From: Micromonospora sp. WMMD961
GTDB lineage: Bacteria > Actinomycetota > Actinomycetes > Mycobacteriales > Micromonosporaceae
Reading direction: 5' to 3'
Length of the DNA stretch: 64,000 nucleotides
Assembly (NCBI RefSeq): GCF_029626145.1
Contig: NZ_JARUBJ010000002.1
Location: forward strand, 4,685,501 to 4,749,500
This document shows positions 23,800 through 32,731 of this stretch, piece after piece; the stretch's first letter is position 1, and every line of letters begins with the position of its first letter. Position numbers and translations under genes: made by a program. The notes beneath the pieces were generated by a model, which ran no database searches, was not told where the DNA came from, and was given only the letters and a program-made list of their open reading frames with translations.

Positions 23800-25239
23800 T
23801 CAGCTGGTCACCCGGAACGTCGCGTCGGCCCGGCTCTGCGCGTCGGCGACCGGATCGAGCCGGAGCAGATAGCTGTAGTGCCGGAGGTAGCGGTCCGGGT
23901 GGCTGTAGGACTGGAACGACGTCCAGGCGGAGTTGGCCAGGCCGGCGACCTGCCGGAAGGTGGCGTCGGCCGCGAAGGTGGTGGTGCCGTCGTTGGCTTC
24001 CAACCGGAAGTCGAACCCGTAGTGACGCAGGTAGTAGCCCGGGTAGTTGACCGACTGGATCGAGACCGTGCCGGAGCCGGCCAGACCTGGCACGAGACGC
24101 CACTGGCCGTCCTGGGCCGGGCTGACGTTCGGGTCGATCCGGGCGTCGTAATTTGCGTGCCGCACGTAGCGGTCCTGGAAGTTGTACGACTGGATCCGGC
24201 TGACCGCGGCGTTGGGCCAGCGGGCGAGCACCCGGCTCTGCTCGGCCGCCGTCAGGTTGAGGACCGAACCGTGCCGTTTCTTTGTGCCACCCAGGCTGTA
24301 CGAGCCTGACGCCGGCAGCCGGAAGTCGCCCGGGTTCGACGGGTTGGTGGTCAGCACGGGCAGGTAGCCGCGCCCGCTGGAATACTGGTCGAGGTAGAGC
24401 ACCCACTCGTTGCGGGCGTTGATCCTCATCCACATCGGGCCTTCCACCTGGGCTCCCGTGAGCCCGATGCCGGACAGGTTTCCGAGGGTGGTCCAGGTGC
24501 CGAGGATGGAATTGCTGCCTTCGAGGGTGATCTGGCCGTCCCGGGACGCCCGCACGTAGCGGTAACCGCCGACCCCGGCCGGCACCTCGACGATCTGAGT
24601 GTCGATGATCTCCTGGCTGCCAGGTCGATCGATGTACGCCTGTGGCGTGGTGATGCTGCGGAAGTTCGACGTACGCGCGGAGTAGATGCGGTGCTTGGCG
24701 GCCCCGTTGAGTGGGACGTTCGTCGCCCAGTAGAGGACGTAGTCGCCGGTTGCCGGGTTCCAGATCGCCTCCGGCGCCCAGGCGTTGCGTCCGTCCGGGA
24801 TCGCGCCGGCGACGTTCAGCAGCCACGGCGCCGACCAGTTGACCAGGTCGGTGGACTCCCACACGACGAGGTTGCGGCTGCCGTTGTTGATCGCGGTCGA
24901 CCAGTCCTGACCGCAGGCGATGCACAGGTCCGTGGCGACGATCCAGTACCGGTCGCCGGCGGGCGACCGGACCAGCACGGGGTCGCGGACTCCACGGGTG
25001 CCGACGGTGGAACGCAGGACGACTCCGCCGTTGTTGAGGTCCGTCCAGCGCAGGCCGTCGGTGCTGTGGGCGAGGTAGATCTGTTGGTCGGTGGAGGACT
25101 CGCCGGTGAAGTGCGCCATCAGGTACCCGACGGTCGGGTCGAGCGCGGCCGCCGGCTTCGGCGTCGCCGCCGACCACGTGGTGAACAGCAGGCACCCGGC
25201 GACCGCAACCGCACAGAGCCGGGAGAGGACTCTCGACAT
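23800..25239 (-). CDS. Secreted GH43 glycosidase with AbfB (CBM42) domain
   Basis: A 479-residue exo-acting arabinofuranosidase-type enzyme. After a signal peptide (cleavage near AAALD) comes a five-bladed GH43 propeller: RDPVLVR (about residue 87), NAWAPEAIWNPATGDYVLYW (about 152-171, here quoted NAWAPEAIW) and the catalytic Glu in QVEGPMWMR (about 263). The C-terminal ~140 residues are an AbfB beta-trefoil with the arabinose-binding repeats SYNFQDRYVRH, VNYPGYYLRHYG and SYSHPDRYLRHYS. Good GGAG motif 5' of ATG. It is the first gene leftward from a divergent control region that holds a perfect LacI-type operator at 25347, and is followed by the GH5 gene. Confidence 0.88.
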   Translation of the reverse strand: MSRVLSRLCAVAVAGCLLFTTWSAATPKPAAALDPTVGYLMAHFTGESSTDQQIYLAHSTDGLRWTDLNNGGVVLRSTVGTRGVRDPVLVRSPAGDRYWIVATDLCIACGQDWSTAINNGSRNLVVWESTDLVNWSAPWLLNVAGAIPDGRNAWAPEAIWNPATGDYVLYWATNVPLNGAAKHRIYSARTSNFRSITTPQAYIDRPGSQEIIDTQIVEVPAGVGGYRYVRASRDGQITLEGSNSILGTWTTLGNLSGIGLTGAQVEGPMWMRINARNEWVLYLDQYSSGRGYLPVLTTNPSNPGDFRLPASGSYSLGGTKKRHGSVLNLTAAEQSRVLARWPNAAVSRIQSYNFQDRYVRHANYDARIDPNVSPAQDGQWRLVPGLAGSGTVSIQSVNYPGYYLRHYGFDFRLEANDGTTTFAADATFRQVAGLANSAWTSFQSYSHPDRYLRHYSYLLRLDPVADAQSRADATFRVTS

Positions 25240-25346
25240 GGGTCTTTCTCCTTCGCTAGCGGATGGTGCCGCTGCCGGCGGCTACGGCGAACCGGTGGTA
25301 GGTGAGGTGCCAGGTGTCATACCGCCACCTTCAGGAAGATCATCGA

Positions 25347-25360
25347 TGTTAGCGCTAACA
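25347..25360. promoter_or_regulatory. LacI-type operator, perfect palindrome
   Basis: TGTTAGCGCTAACA, a perfect palindrome with the central CG typical of LacI-family sites, 108 bases before the GH43 start. A near copy, TGTTACCGCTAACA, lies upstream of the GH10 xylanase gene (44388). Confidence 0.6.
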
Positions 25361-25492
25361 AGATCAATCGGTGCGTCGCGCGAGCTTCGTCGACCACGGA
25401 GGGCGGTGATGCGCTGAGCCGTGCAGCCCGGCAAGCCACGCGCCGGCTGCGATGCAGATGTTTTCTGTTCGTTAACGTCGCGTTGCGGACAG

Positions 25493-25506
25493 TGTTAGCG
25501 ATAGCA
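25493..25506. promoter_or_regulatory. Degenerate second copy of the LacI-type operator
   Basis: TGTTAGCGATAGCA differs from the perfect site at 25347 in two positions of the right half. It could be an auxiliary site for looping between the two copies, 146 bases apart. Confidence 0.35.
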
Positions 25507-25639
25507 TCGATGAGTGTCAAGGAACGGGCGTCCACACCCCTGCCGCCCGGAGAGCCCTGCCCGCCCCCACCCCTGGGCGCCGGCCCGCAACATGCCGGAC
25601 ACGGCATTGACATACTTCACTGCCTGACCTAGCCTCGGG

Positions 25640-25651
25640 CGAATCGATTCG
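25640..25651. promoter_or_regulatory. Palindrome CGAATCGATTCG before the CE1 gene
   Basis: Perfect 12-bp palindrome with central CG, about 207 bases before the first CE1 esterase gene. Compatible with a second LacI-family repressor; function inferred from symmetry and position only. Confidence 0.35.
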
Positions 25652-25857
25652 ACGACCGACCGACTGGTCCGCCTCGGGCGGCGGAACCAGTGGCGGATCG
25701 CGCGCCGATCAGCCCGGCCGGGCGTCCTGGCGCATCGCGTCTCCCCGAGGCTTCGCCGGCGGCGAACGTGGTCGGGGGTCACAGGGTTCGGCGCGCATCG
25801 ATTGCCGCGCGTCCCTTCTACCTGCATCAATTCGTGCCGAGCGGCGGGAGCCCCATC

Positions 25858-27219
25858 ATGACGAGACGTAGACCCATCCTTGCTTCTCTGGCGACGGCGG
25901 CAGCCGTCGTCGTGACAGTGGCCGCGGCGGCGCTGGCCGGCGGCATGAACACCACAGCGTCGGCCGCAGACGTGGTGCCGGCCGCAGCGACCGCCGGGTG
26001 CGGCAAGGCCCCCACGTTGACCAGCGGCCAACGGTCCATCCAGAGCAGCGGCCAGAACCGCAGTTTCATCCTGCGGATCCCGGACAACTACGACCGCAAC
26101 CACCCCTACCGGTTGATCTTCGGATTCCACTGGAACGGCGGCACCGCCAACGACGTCGACGGCGGCGGATCGGACGGCGCGGCCTGGTCCTACTACGGGC
26201 TGCGGCAGCAGGCGAACAACAGCACCATCTTCGTCGCCCCCCAGGGCAACGGGAACGGCTGGGCCAATCCCGGCGGCCAGGACGTCACCTTCGTCGACGA
26301 CATGATCAGGGTGATCGAGACAGATCTCTGTGTCGAGACGACGCAGCGCTTCGCCCTCGGCTTCAGTTACGGCGGAGGCATGAGCTATTCGCTGGCCTGT
26401 TCCCGGGCCGGCGTCTTCCGCGCCGTCGCGGTCTACGCCGGCGGACAGCTCAGCGGCTGCAGCGGCGGCACCGAGCCGATCGCGTACATGGGCATCCACG
26501 GCATCGGGGACCCGGTGCTCAACATCTCCGCCGGACGGTCCCTGCGGGACAGGTTCGTCCGGAACAACGGCTGCACCGCACAGAATCCTCCCGAGCCGAG
26601 GTCCGGCAGCCTGACGCACATCACCACCACCTACTCCGGCTGCCGGTCCGGCTATCCGGTGGTGTGGGCCGCCTTCGACGGCGGGCACACCCCCGGCCCG
26701 GTGGACGGCGGCGGCGACAGCGGCGCCAGGACCTGGACCAAGGGCGAGGTGTGGAAGTTCTTCACCCAGTTCGGCGACACCGACCCGACCACCCCACCGA
26801 CGACCCCGCCGCCGACCACCCCGCCGCCGGGAAGCACGTCGCCCCTGCGCAACGCGTCCTCCGGACGGTGCCTGGACGTCAACGGGGCCTCGCAGTCCAA
26901 CGGCGCGACGGCGATCATCTGGGACTGCCACGGGCAGAGCAACCAGAGCTGGACGTCGACCTCGGCCCAGGAACTGCGCGTCTTCGGTGGCAAGTGTCTC
27001 GACGTGAACGGCGCCGGCACCGCGAACGGCAGCTCGGTGATCATTTGGGACTGCAACGGCCAGTCCAACCAGAAGTGGCGGCTCAACGCCGACGGCTCGA
27101 TCACCGGGGTCGGCTCGGGCCGGTGCCTGGACGTGGTCGGCAACGGCACGGCGAACGGCACCCGCGTCCAGATCTGGGACTGCAACGGCGCTGCCAACCA
27201 GCGGTGGAGCCGGAGTTGA
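25858..27219 (+). CDS. Secreted CE1 (feruloyl/acetyl-xylan) esterase with CBM13, copy A
   Basis: A 453-residue extracellular esterase. Signal peptide (cleavage near SASAAD), then a CE1/LpqC-type alpha/beta hydrolase of about 270 residues: catalytic Ser in GFSYGGGMSY (about residue 164), probable acid Asp in HGIGDPVL and His in DGGHTPGP (about 277). A Pro/Thr linker (TTPPTTPPPTTPPPG) joins a ricin-B CBM13 with three repeats (NQSW, NQKW, NQRW). The GGGAG motif sits eight bases before the ATG. The family includes feruloyl and acetyl-xylan esterases that unlock arabinoxylan; polyhydroxybutyrate depolymerase-like names are also used. A paralogue follows 29 bases downstream, so the two are co-transcribed. 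Confidence 0.88.
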   Translation: MTRRRPILASLATAAAVVVTVAAAALAGGMNTTASAADVVPAAATAGCGKAPTLTSGQRSIQSSGQNRSFILRIPDNYDRNHPYRLIFGFHWNGGTANDVDGGGSDGAAWSYYGLRQQANNSTIFVAPQGNGNGWANPGGQDVTFVDDMIRVIETDLCVETTQRFALGFSYGGGMSYSLACSRAGVFRAVAVYAGGQLSGCSGGTEPIAYMGIHGIGDPVLNISAGRSLRDRFVRNNGCTAQNPPEPRSGSLTHITTTYSGCRSGYPVVWAAFDGGHTPGPVDGGGDSGARTWTKGEVWKFFTQFGDTDPTTPPTTPPPTTPPPGSTSPLRNASSGRCLDVNGASQSNGATAIIWDCHGQSNQSWTSTSAQELRVFGGKCLDVNGAGTANGSSVIIWDCNGQSNQKWRLNADGSITGVGSGRCLDVVGNGTANGTRVQIWDCNGAANQRWSRS

Positions 27220-27248
27220 GGGCGACGGTGGAAGAAGGAGTCTCAGCT

Positions 27249-28588
27249 GTGCGATCTCGCAGACCTTCCACCCCCTGGCTGGGGGCAGCCATCGCGGTCA
27301 TGGTGCTGGCAGTCGTCGGCGCGTACGTCGTCACGACCGTCGGATCGGCGGCCGCGGCCACCACCGCCGGCTGCGGCAAAGCGCCTGGACTGACCAGCGG
27401 CACCCACACCATCCAGAGCGGCGGCAAGAGCCGCAGCTTCATCCTTCGGCTCCCCGACACGTACAACAACACCTACGCCCACCGGCTGGCCTTCGGGTTC
27501 CACTGGTTGGGTGGCACCGCCAGTCAGGTCGCGTCGGGCGGCACCGACGGAGCCGCGTGGGCCTACTACGGCATGCTCTCGCAGGCGAACAACACCACGA
27601 TCTTCGTCGCCCCGCAGGGCCTCAACAACGGCTGGGGCAACTCGAACGGTGAGGACGTGACCTTCACCGACGACATGATCCGTACCATCGAGAACGCTCT
27701 CTGTGTCGACACGACGCAACGTTTCTCGGTCGGGTTCAGCTACGGCGGGGCGATGAGCTACTCGTTGGCCTGCTCCCGGCCGACGGTGTTCCGGGCGGTC
27801 GCGGCAATCGCCGCCCCCGGGGCGATCAGCGGATGCAGCGGCGGCACCCAGCCGGTCGCGTACCTGGGGATTCACGGCATCAACGACAACATCCCCAGCG
27901 GGCGGTCCCTGCGCGACAGGTTCGTCCGGAACAACGGTTGCGCCGCGCAGAACCCGCCCGAACCGGCGGCGGGTAGCCGGACCCACATCACCACCGCGTA
28001 CTCGTGCCAGCCCGGATATCCGGTGCTCTGGGCCGCGTTCGACGGCGGCCACCAGCAGGGTCCGGTGGACGGGTGCGCCGGCTGTGAGAGCGGCGCACGA
28101 AGCTGGGTCAAGCCGGAGGTGTGGCGGTTCTTCAGCCAGTTCGGATCCACCGTGCCGCCGACCACTCCCCCGCCGTCGACCCCGCCGCCCGGCCAGCAGA
28201 ACGTGCTGATCGCCGGGAGCCAGTCCGCCCGCTGCGTCGACATCCCCAACTCCAGCACCAGCAACGGCGCACGCCCGCAACTGTGGGACTGTCACGGTGG
28301 CACCAACCAACGCTGGACCCATACCACCAACCGCGCCCTGACCGTGTACGGCAACAAGTGCCTGGACGCCAGCGGAGGCGGCAGCAGCAACGGCACCGCC
28401 GTCATCATCTGGGACTGCAACGGCCAATCCAACCAACAGTGGAACCTGAACTCCAACGGCACACCATCACCGGAGCCCAGTCCGGGCTCTGCCTGGACGC
28501 CGTCGGCTCCGGCACCGCCAACGGGACGCAGCTGCACCTCTGGGCCTGCCACGGTGGCGCCAACCAACAGTGGGGCACACGCACCTAG
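27249..28588 (+). CDS. CE1 esterase with CBM13, copy B; frameshifted in the last lectin repeat
   Basis: Tandem paralogue of the preceding gene, starting at a GTG with GAAGGAG eight bases upstream. The catalytic domain is intact (GFSYGGAMSY, HGINDN, DGGHQQGP). In the third CBM13 repeat the text reads GGCACACCATC where the paralogue pattern predicts GGCACCATC: an extra AC at about 28461-28464 moves the frame by two bases. The expected ending (QSGLCLDAVGSG ... NQQWGTRT) continues in another frame to a stop at 28588. As read, the original frame runs on to 28739, through the terminator and into the antisense of the GH53 gene. Either a true mutation that leaves the esterase active but the lectin damaged, or a sequencing error at an AC repeat. 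Confidence 0.75.
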
Positions 28589-28611
28589 GCTTGCCTGCGC
28601 CGATCCAGGAA

Positions 28612-28645
28612 ACGCGCCGCTCGGGACCTGTCCCGGGCGGCGCGT
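28612..28645. terminator. Strong bidirectional terminator hairpin
   Basis: Sixteen-position stem (ACGCGCCGC.. GGGAC / GTCCC ..GCGGCGCGT) with one wobble and a two-base tip, lying between the convergent CE1 copy B and GH53 genes. Confidence 0.7.
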
Positions 28646-28653
28646 CACTCGGG

Positions 28654-29781
28654 TCAGGGTGTCCAGCGCACGTTCGGGTTCACCCGCCCGGACCAGTCGA
28701 AGACAGCCATGTTGTCCCACTGGTTTCCGGTGCCGTTGATGTTGGCCGGGTCCCAGCCGTTGCCGCGGACGGCGTACCAGGTCGGTTCCCAGTAGAAGAC
28801 ACCGATGGCCCCGGCGTTGCGGGCGGTGTTCTGGACCCAGTCGAACTCCTGGGCCTGGCCGGACCAGGTCGCGCTGATGCCGTCACAGGTCGCGTCGCCA
28901 ATGGCGTTCGGCTCGCTGTCCGCGTTGTCGCGGGTGAAGGGGTACGCGGTCTCCGCGATCACCACCGGCTTACCGTAGCGGCCGCGCAGGTCCACGATGT
29001 TGTTGTAGAGGTTCGCCAGGGTGCCGTGCCACATGCAGTAGTACGACAGGGCCGTGATGTCCCACTGCACGCCCTGCGCGCGGATGCCGTCGTAGAACCA
29101 GCGGGCGTTGGCGTTGCTGTCGGCGTTGGCGGTGTGGATCATCACCGGGATGCCGCTGCCGCAGTCCTTGGTCGCCCGGTAGCCCTGCTTCAGCAGGCCG
29201 GCCAGCGGGGCGAAGTCGTTGTCGACGACCTTTCCCTCGTTCCACAGCATCCCGACGTTGATCTCGTTGCCGATCTGCACACTGTCCGGCGGGGTGCCCT
29301 GTGCCCGCGGGCTGGAGCAGACGTCGTAGGTGAAGGTGTACACGTCGGCACGCAACTGGCTCAGGCTGTGGCCGATCCAGGCCGCCGGCTTGTACTGCTT
29401 GCCGGGGTCGGCCCAGGTGTCGGAGTAGTGGAAGTCGATGAGCACCTTGAGCCCCTTCGCCCTGGCCACCCTCGCCTGGGCCAACACCCTGCTCTTGTTG
29501 TTGTAGCCGCTGACCGGGTTGTTCCGCACCCGCAGGCGGACGTAGTTGACGCCGACGGACTTCAGGATGTCCAGTGGGTCGCGAGCGACACCGCCGGCGT
29601 CGTAGTACCTGGCACCCACATCCAGGCTGCGCTGCAACGAGGAGACGTCGGCGCCCCGCATGCTGAGCGTGTTCGCGGCGGAGACGGGCGCGGGCGTGGT
29701 GGGGACGGCGAGGATGCCGGCCAGGGCAGCCCCGAGCAGTGCCGTGGCGCGGCGACGGGGTGTGGGCGAGTGGGTGCTCAC
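28654..29781 (-). CDS. Secreted GH53 endo-beta-1,4-galactanase
   Basis: A 375-residue extracellular enzyme that cuts the galactan side chains of pectin type I arabinogalactan. Signal peptide with cleavage near PVSAAN; the mature barrel carries the family hallmarks MRGADVSSLQ, GVNYVRLRVRNNP (split from VKSVG), LIDFHYSDTWADPGKQ, the acid/base Glu173 in QIGNEINVGMLW and the nucleophile Glu277 in VVIAETAYPF. No carbohydrate-binding module is attached, in contrast to its neighbours. GTG start with AAGGAG six bases upstream. It stands alone between the CE1 pair (convergent) and the AtzH-like gene (same strand, 164 bases upstream). Confidence 0.92.
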   Translation of the reverse strand: MSTHSPTPRRRATALLGAALAGILAVPTTPAPVSAANTLSMRGADVSSLQRSLDVGARYYDAGGVARDPLDILKSVGVNYVRLRVRNNPVSGYNNKSRVLAQARVARAKGLKVLIDFHYSDTWADPGKQYKPAAWIGHSLSQLRADVYTFTYDVCSSPRAQGTPPDSVQIGNEINVGMLWNEGKVVDNDFAPLAGLLKQGYRATKDCGSGIPVMIHTANADSNANARWFYDGIRAQGVQWDITALSYYCMWHGTLANLYNNIVDLRGRYGKPVVIAETAYPFTRDNADSEPNAIGDATCDGISATWSGQAQEFDWVQNTARNAGAIGVFYWEPTWYAVRGNGWDPANINGTGNQWDNMAVFDWSGRVNPNVRWTP

Positions 29782-29945
29782 GAGACTCCTTCCGGAGCGG
29801 GACGGGCGGCGCTCAGCCCACGGCGCAGGGAGCGCCGTTCAGCGAGAAGGCGGTCCTGTCATACCTCGACGATGCCGCCATGACATCGATGATTGCCAAC
29901 CTGTCTCACCACCCGGTCAGCGCGGCACGTCCACGAATGCCTCGT

Positions 29946-30323
29946 CTAGCAGTCCGGGACGGAGACGTGGGCGGTGACGATCCGCCAGCCGACGGGCAGG
30001 CGTACCCAGGTCTGGGTCTGCCGCCCGGTGGCGGGGGTGCCGGCGTACCCGAATCGGGTCGTCACGACCGCCAGGTCCCGGCCGAAGGTGGTGATGACGG
30101 GGTCCACCAGCCGGCGACCGGCCGGCAGTGGTGGCTGCGCGGCCCGCCACTTGCGCTGCTCGTCCAGCCCGTACTGATGGTCGGCGAGGCCGAACCGCAC
30201 GGTCCGCTCGGAATCCCAGAAGTAGCCGCAGATCCGGTCGGCATCGCCGTCGGCCAGAGCCCGCTCGTAGTCGGCGAAGGCCGCCGTCACCTCGGCGACC
30301 ACGTCGGTCCGGTCGATGTCCAT
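29946..30323 (-). CDS. AtzH/HpxZ-like protein (DUF3225, NTF2 fold)
   Basis: A 125-residue protein of the NTF2-like AtzH/HpxZ family, known beside amidase-type ureide and s-triazine degradation genes. Matching parts are EVTAAFADYERALADGDADRI, YFWDSERTVRFGLADHQYG (about residues 34-52) and TWVRLPVGWRIVTAHVS at the end. GGAGG lies 12 bases before the ATG. It is the last gene of the nitrogen operon that starts at the GntR gene; in related systems the protein accompanies allophanate or dicarboxyurea turnover. Exact reaction here not determined. Confidence 0.8.
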   Translation of the reverse strand: MDIDRTDVVAEVTAAFADYERALADGDADRICGYFWDSERTVRFGLADHQYGLDEQRKWRAAQPPLPAGRRLVDPVITTFGRDLAVVTTRFGYAGTPATGRQTQTWVRLPVGWRIVTAHVSVPDC

Positions 30324-30401
30324 GCGGTTCGTTCCTCCGATCCGTCGGGTCCGGAACTGGTGGGCCGGGTCGGAGCTGGCGCCCCGACCCGGACCGTTGG
30401 C

Positions 30402-32018
30402 TCAGCCGCTCAACGCCGACGTCCGCTGCTCACCGTCGGACCCGTCAGCGGCCGGGTCAGCCCGATCCTCGTCGTCCTCGCCAGGGTCGGGTTCACGGGG
30501 AGCGGGACGACCGAGCGCGAAGACCGCGCAGATCGCCGCGACGAAGAGGTAGCCGAGCGCCACCTGGCCGTTGGCGTTCCACTCGATCCGCTCGCCGTGG
30601 ATGAGCCCGATGAACGACAGCAGCGCGCCGGAGCCGGCGAAGATCGCGGCCCGGACGAACCGTTTGTCGATGATGAAGACCACCACCGCGCCGAGCACCA
30701 GGCCGGCGAGGATCGCGCCCTGGCCGAGCACCAGCAGCCCGTCGTAGACGACGCCGGCGCCGTTGAGCGCCTCGTCGCCGACCGCGGCGGCGGTCGTACC
30801 GGCCGCCGCCAAAGCGTTGTCGATCTGCCCTGTCGCCCAGGCCGCGATGTTCGGGATCAGTGCGGCGACCACGGCGGCGGCGTGCGCCCGGGGCGTTGCC
30901 TGGAACGCCTGCGCCCCGATCAGCAGTCCGATGTACAGCAGGATCGGCACGATGGCCGCCGTCGGGAAGATCGCGCCGAGCAGGCCGAACATGCCCAGGA
31001 AGCAGAGCACCGCGATCACCACGCCGGTCGCCATCGAGTACCCGCTGCGCCCGCCCGCGGCCTTCCAGCCCGGGTGCCCGACGTAGACCGCCGGTGGGAA
31101 CGGCGAGCCGAGAGCCGCGCCGACCACCGCGCCCGCGCCGTCGGCGAGCAACACGCTGCGCAGGTTGTAGTTGTCCCCCGCGGTGGCGGCGCTCTCCACG
31201 TTGGTCATGCCCTCGGTGAAGTTGTACACACCGAGCGGGATCGCCGTCGCCAACAGGGGCGCCATGTCGGCCAGCCCAGCGAGGAGCAGGTCGATCTTGA
31301 ACGAGGGTACGGCGACGGCGATGTCCCGGGCCGCCGCCGTGACGTCCGGCACCGACATCGCTCCGCCGGCCCAGCCGATCGCGGTGCCGAGCAGCAACGC
31401 GGCGAGCCCGATCGGGAAGTTGAACGGCAGTTTCACGTCGGTGAGCAGGCCGATCAGCAGCAAGGCGAAGACGGGTAGGGCCACCCAGGCCAGCCGCCAC
31501 ATCTGCCCGGCCGGGTTCATCGAGATGAACGTGATCGAGATACCCGCGAGGGTGCCGAGCAGCGCGGCCCGGGGCGCGTACCGGCGGATGTAGGGCCCCA
31601 CGAACGCGCCGATCAACACGATCACGCCGATGATGAAGGCCCACGCCAGCCCGGCCTCCCAGGCCCGCACGGGGTCCTGGGTACGCAGGTAGATCGGGAG
31701 CATGATGACGAAGATGACGATGAACATGTGCGGCACGCTCGGCCCGTACGGCAGGGCCGTCACGTCGCTGCGGTTCTCCCGTCGGGCCAGCCGGCGGGCC
31801 AGATAGGTGTAGTAGATGTTCCCGGCGACCAGGGCGATGCCGAGCGCCGGCAGGATGGTGCCGAACACCTCCCCCTCGGGAAGGTTCACCACGGCGAGGC
31901 AGAGCCCGGTCAGGGTGAGCACGTTGACCAGGACGTTGACGCCGAAGCCGAAGAACGCGTTGGTGTCACCGCGTACCCAGTACGGCAGGGGGGCGACGGA
32001 GGGTCTGATGGAGGCCAT
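30402..32018 (-). CDS. NCS2-family (xanthine/uracil-type) permease
   Basis: A 538-residue transporter with about 12-14 membrane segments. It begins with the NCS2-like WVRGDTNAFFGFGVNVLVNVLTL and contains VTALPYGPSVPHMF (about residues 88-101) and IPLGVYNFTEGMTNVESA (about 265-282), where family members keep a substrate-binding acidic residue; the PAVYVGHPGWK segment is also typical of the AzgA-like branch. The last ~45 residues are acidic and disordered (EPDPGEDDEDRADP). It sits inside the allophanate/biuret operon, 12 bases after a cysteine hydrolase gene in transcription terms, so it likely imports the ureide or triazine-derived substrate rather than a purine. Confidence 0.85.
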   Translation of the reverse strand: MASIRPSVAPLPYWVRGDTNAFFGFGVNVLVNVLTLTGLCLAVVNLPEGEVFGTILPALGIALVAGNIYYTYLARRLARRENRSDVTALPYGPSVPHMFIVIFVIMLPIYLRTQDPVRAWEAGLAWAFIIGVIVLIGAFVGPYIRRYAPRAALLGTLAGISITFISMNPAGQMWRLAWVALPVFALLLIGLLTDVKLPFNFPIGLAALLLGTAIGWAGGAMSVPDVTAAARDIAVAVPSFKIDLLLAGLADMAPLLATAIPLGVYNFTEGMTNVESAATAGDNYNLRSVLLADGAGAVVGAALGSPFPPAVYVGHPGWKAAGGRSGYSMATGVVIAVLCFLGMFGLLGAIFPTAAIVPILLYIGLLIGAQAFQATPRAHAAAVVAALIPNIAAWATGQIDNALAAAGTTAAAVGDEALNGAGVVYDGLLVLGQGAILAGLVLGAVVVFIIDKRFVRAAIFAGSGALLSFIGLIHGERIEWNANGQVALGYLFVAAICAVFALGRPAPREPDPGEDDEDRADPAADGSDGEQRTSALSG

Positions 32019-32030
32019 GACTGCTCCCGG

Positions 32031-32723
32031 TCAGGAGGAGGGCTGCAACACGGGGGTGGTGGGCAGCGCGGCGCGTACCTGCGCCGAGTCGGCTACCCAG
32101 CCGAAGATGCCGCCCTGGGCGGCGATCATGTCGAGCCCGACCCGCTGGAACTCGGGGAAGTAGGACCCGACGCAGTCGGCGAGCACGAGACACTCGTACC
32201 CGCGGTCGTTGGCCTCCCGGACGGTCGTGTGCACGCACACTTCGGTGGTGACCCCGGTGACCAGGAGACTGCGCACGCCCCGCTCGGCGAGCAGGACGTC
32301 CAAGTTGGTGGCGTGGAAGGCTCCCTTGCCCGGCTTGTCGACGACCGGCTCGTCGGGCAGCGGTGTCAGCTCGTCGACGATGTCGTGGCCGTACTCGCCG
32401 CGGATCAGGATCCGGCCGTTCGGCCCGGGGTCACCGATCCGTTTGCTGGGCGTACCGCGACTGAGCTTGGCCGGCGGGCAGTCGGACAGGTCGGGCAGGT
32501 GCCCCTCGCGGGTGTGCACGACAGTCAGGCCGGCGACGCGGGCGGCAGCCAGCAGCGCCGCGAGCGGAGCGATGGTACGGCGAAGCTGACCGACGTCGTT
32601 GCCCAGGCTCTCCCCGAACCCGCCGGGTTCCAGGAAATCGCGCTGCATGTCAATGACGAGCAACGCCGTGGTCGAGACGTCGAAGGTGTACGGGGTGGGC
32701 CGCGCGGCGGCGATGGTCAACAT
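32031..32723 (-). CDS. Isochorismatase-family cysteine hydrolase, copy 2 (biuret/ureide hydrolase-like)
   Basis: A 230-residue amidohydrolase with the Asp-Lys-Cys triad of the family: Asp in LLVIDMQRDF (about residue 25), Lys in VDKPGKGAF (about 133) and Cys in GVTTEVCVHTT (about 166). The family includes biuret hydrolase, ureidoacrylate hydrolase and N-carbamoylsarcosine amidase. Sitting between allophanate hydrolase and a permease, a role in making allophanate or ammonia from a ureide is the best guess. GAGG motif seven bases before ATG; eight bases separate it from copy 1. About half the residues match copy 1, so the two are old duplicates or act on different substrates. Confidence 0.83.
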   Translation of the reverse strand: MLTIAAARPTPYTFDVSTTALLVIDMQRDFLEPGGFGESLGNDVGQLRRTIAPLAALLAAARVAGLTVVHTREGHLPDLSDCPPAKLSRGTPSKRIGDPGPNGRILIRGEYGHDIVDELTPLPDEPVVDKPGKGAFHATNLDVLLAERGVRSLLVTGVTTEVCVHTTVREANDRGYECLVLADCVGSYFPEFQRVGLDMIAAQGGIFGWVADSAQVRAALPTTPVLQPSS

Positions 32724-32731
32724 GGGGCACC

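Larger units (their letters stand above)
25240..25857. promoter_or_regulatory. Divergent control region between GH43 and CE1 genes
   Basis: About 620 bases with no convincing gene. It contains a perfect 14-bp palindrome (25347-25360), a degenerate copy (25493-25506), CGTTAACG (25470-25477) and CGAATCGATTCG (25640-25651), all of which resemble LacI-family operators. It probably coordinates the leftward GH43-GH5 and rightward CE1-CE1 transcripts. Confidence 0.55.

Noticed and set aside
25998..27240. Long plus-strand frame overlapping the CE1 copy A gene and leading into copy B.
   Set aside because: It is an Arg/Pro/Gln-rich shadow of copy A in another frame; copy B has its own GTG start with a ribosome-binding site at 27249.
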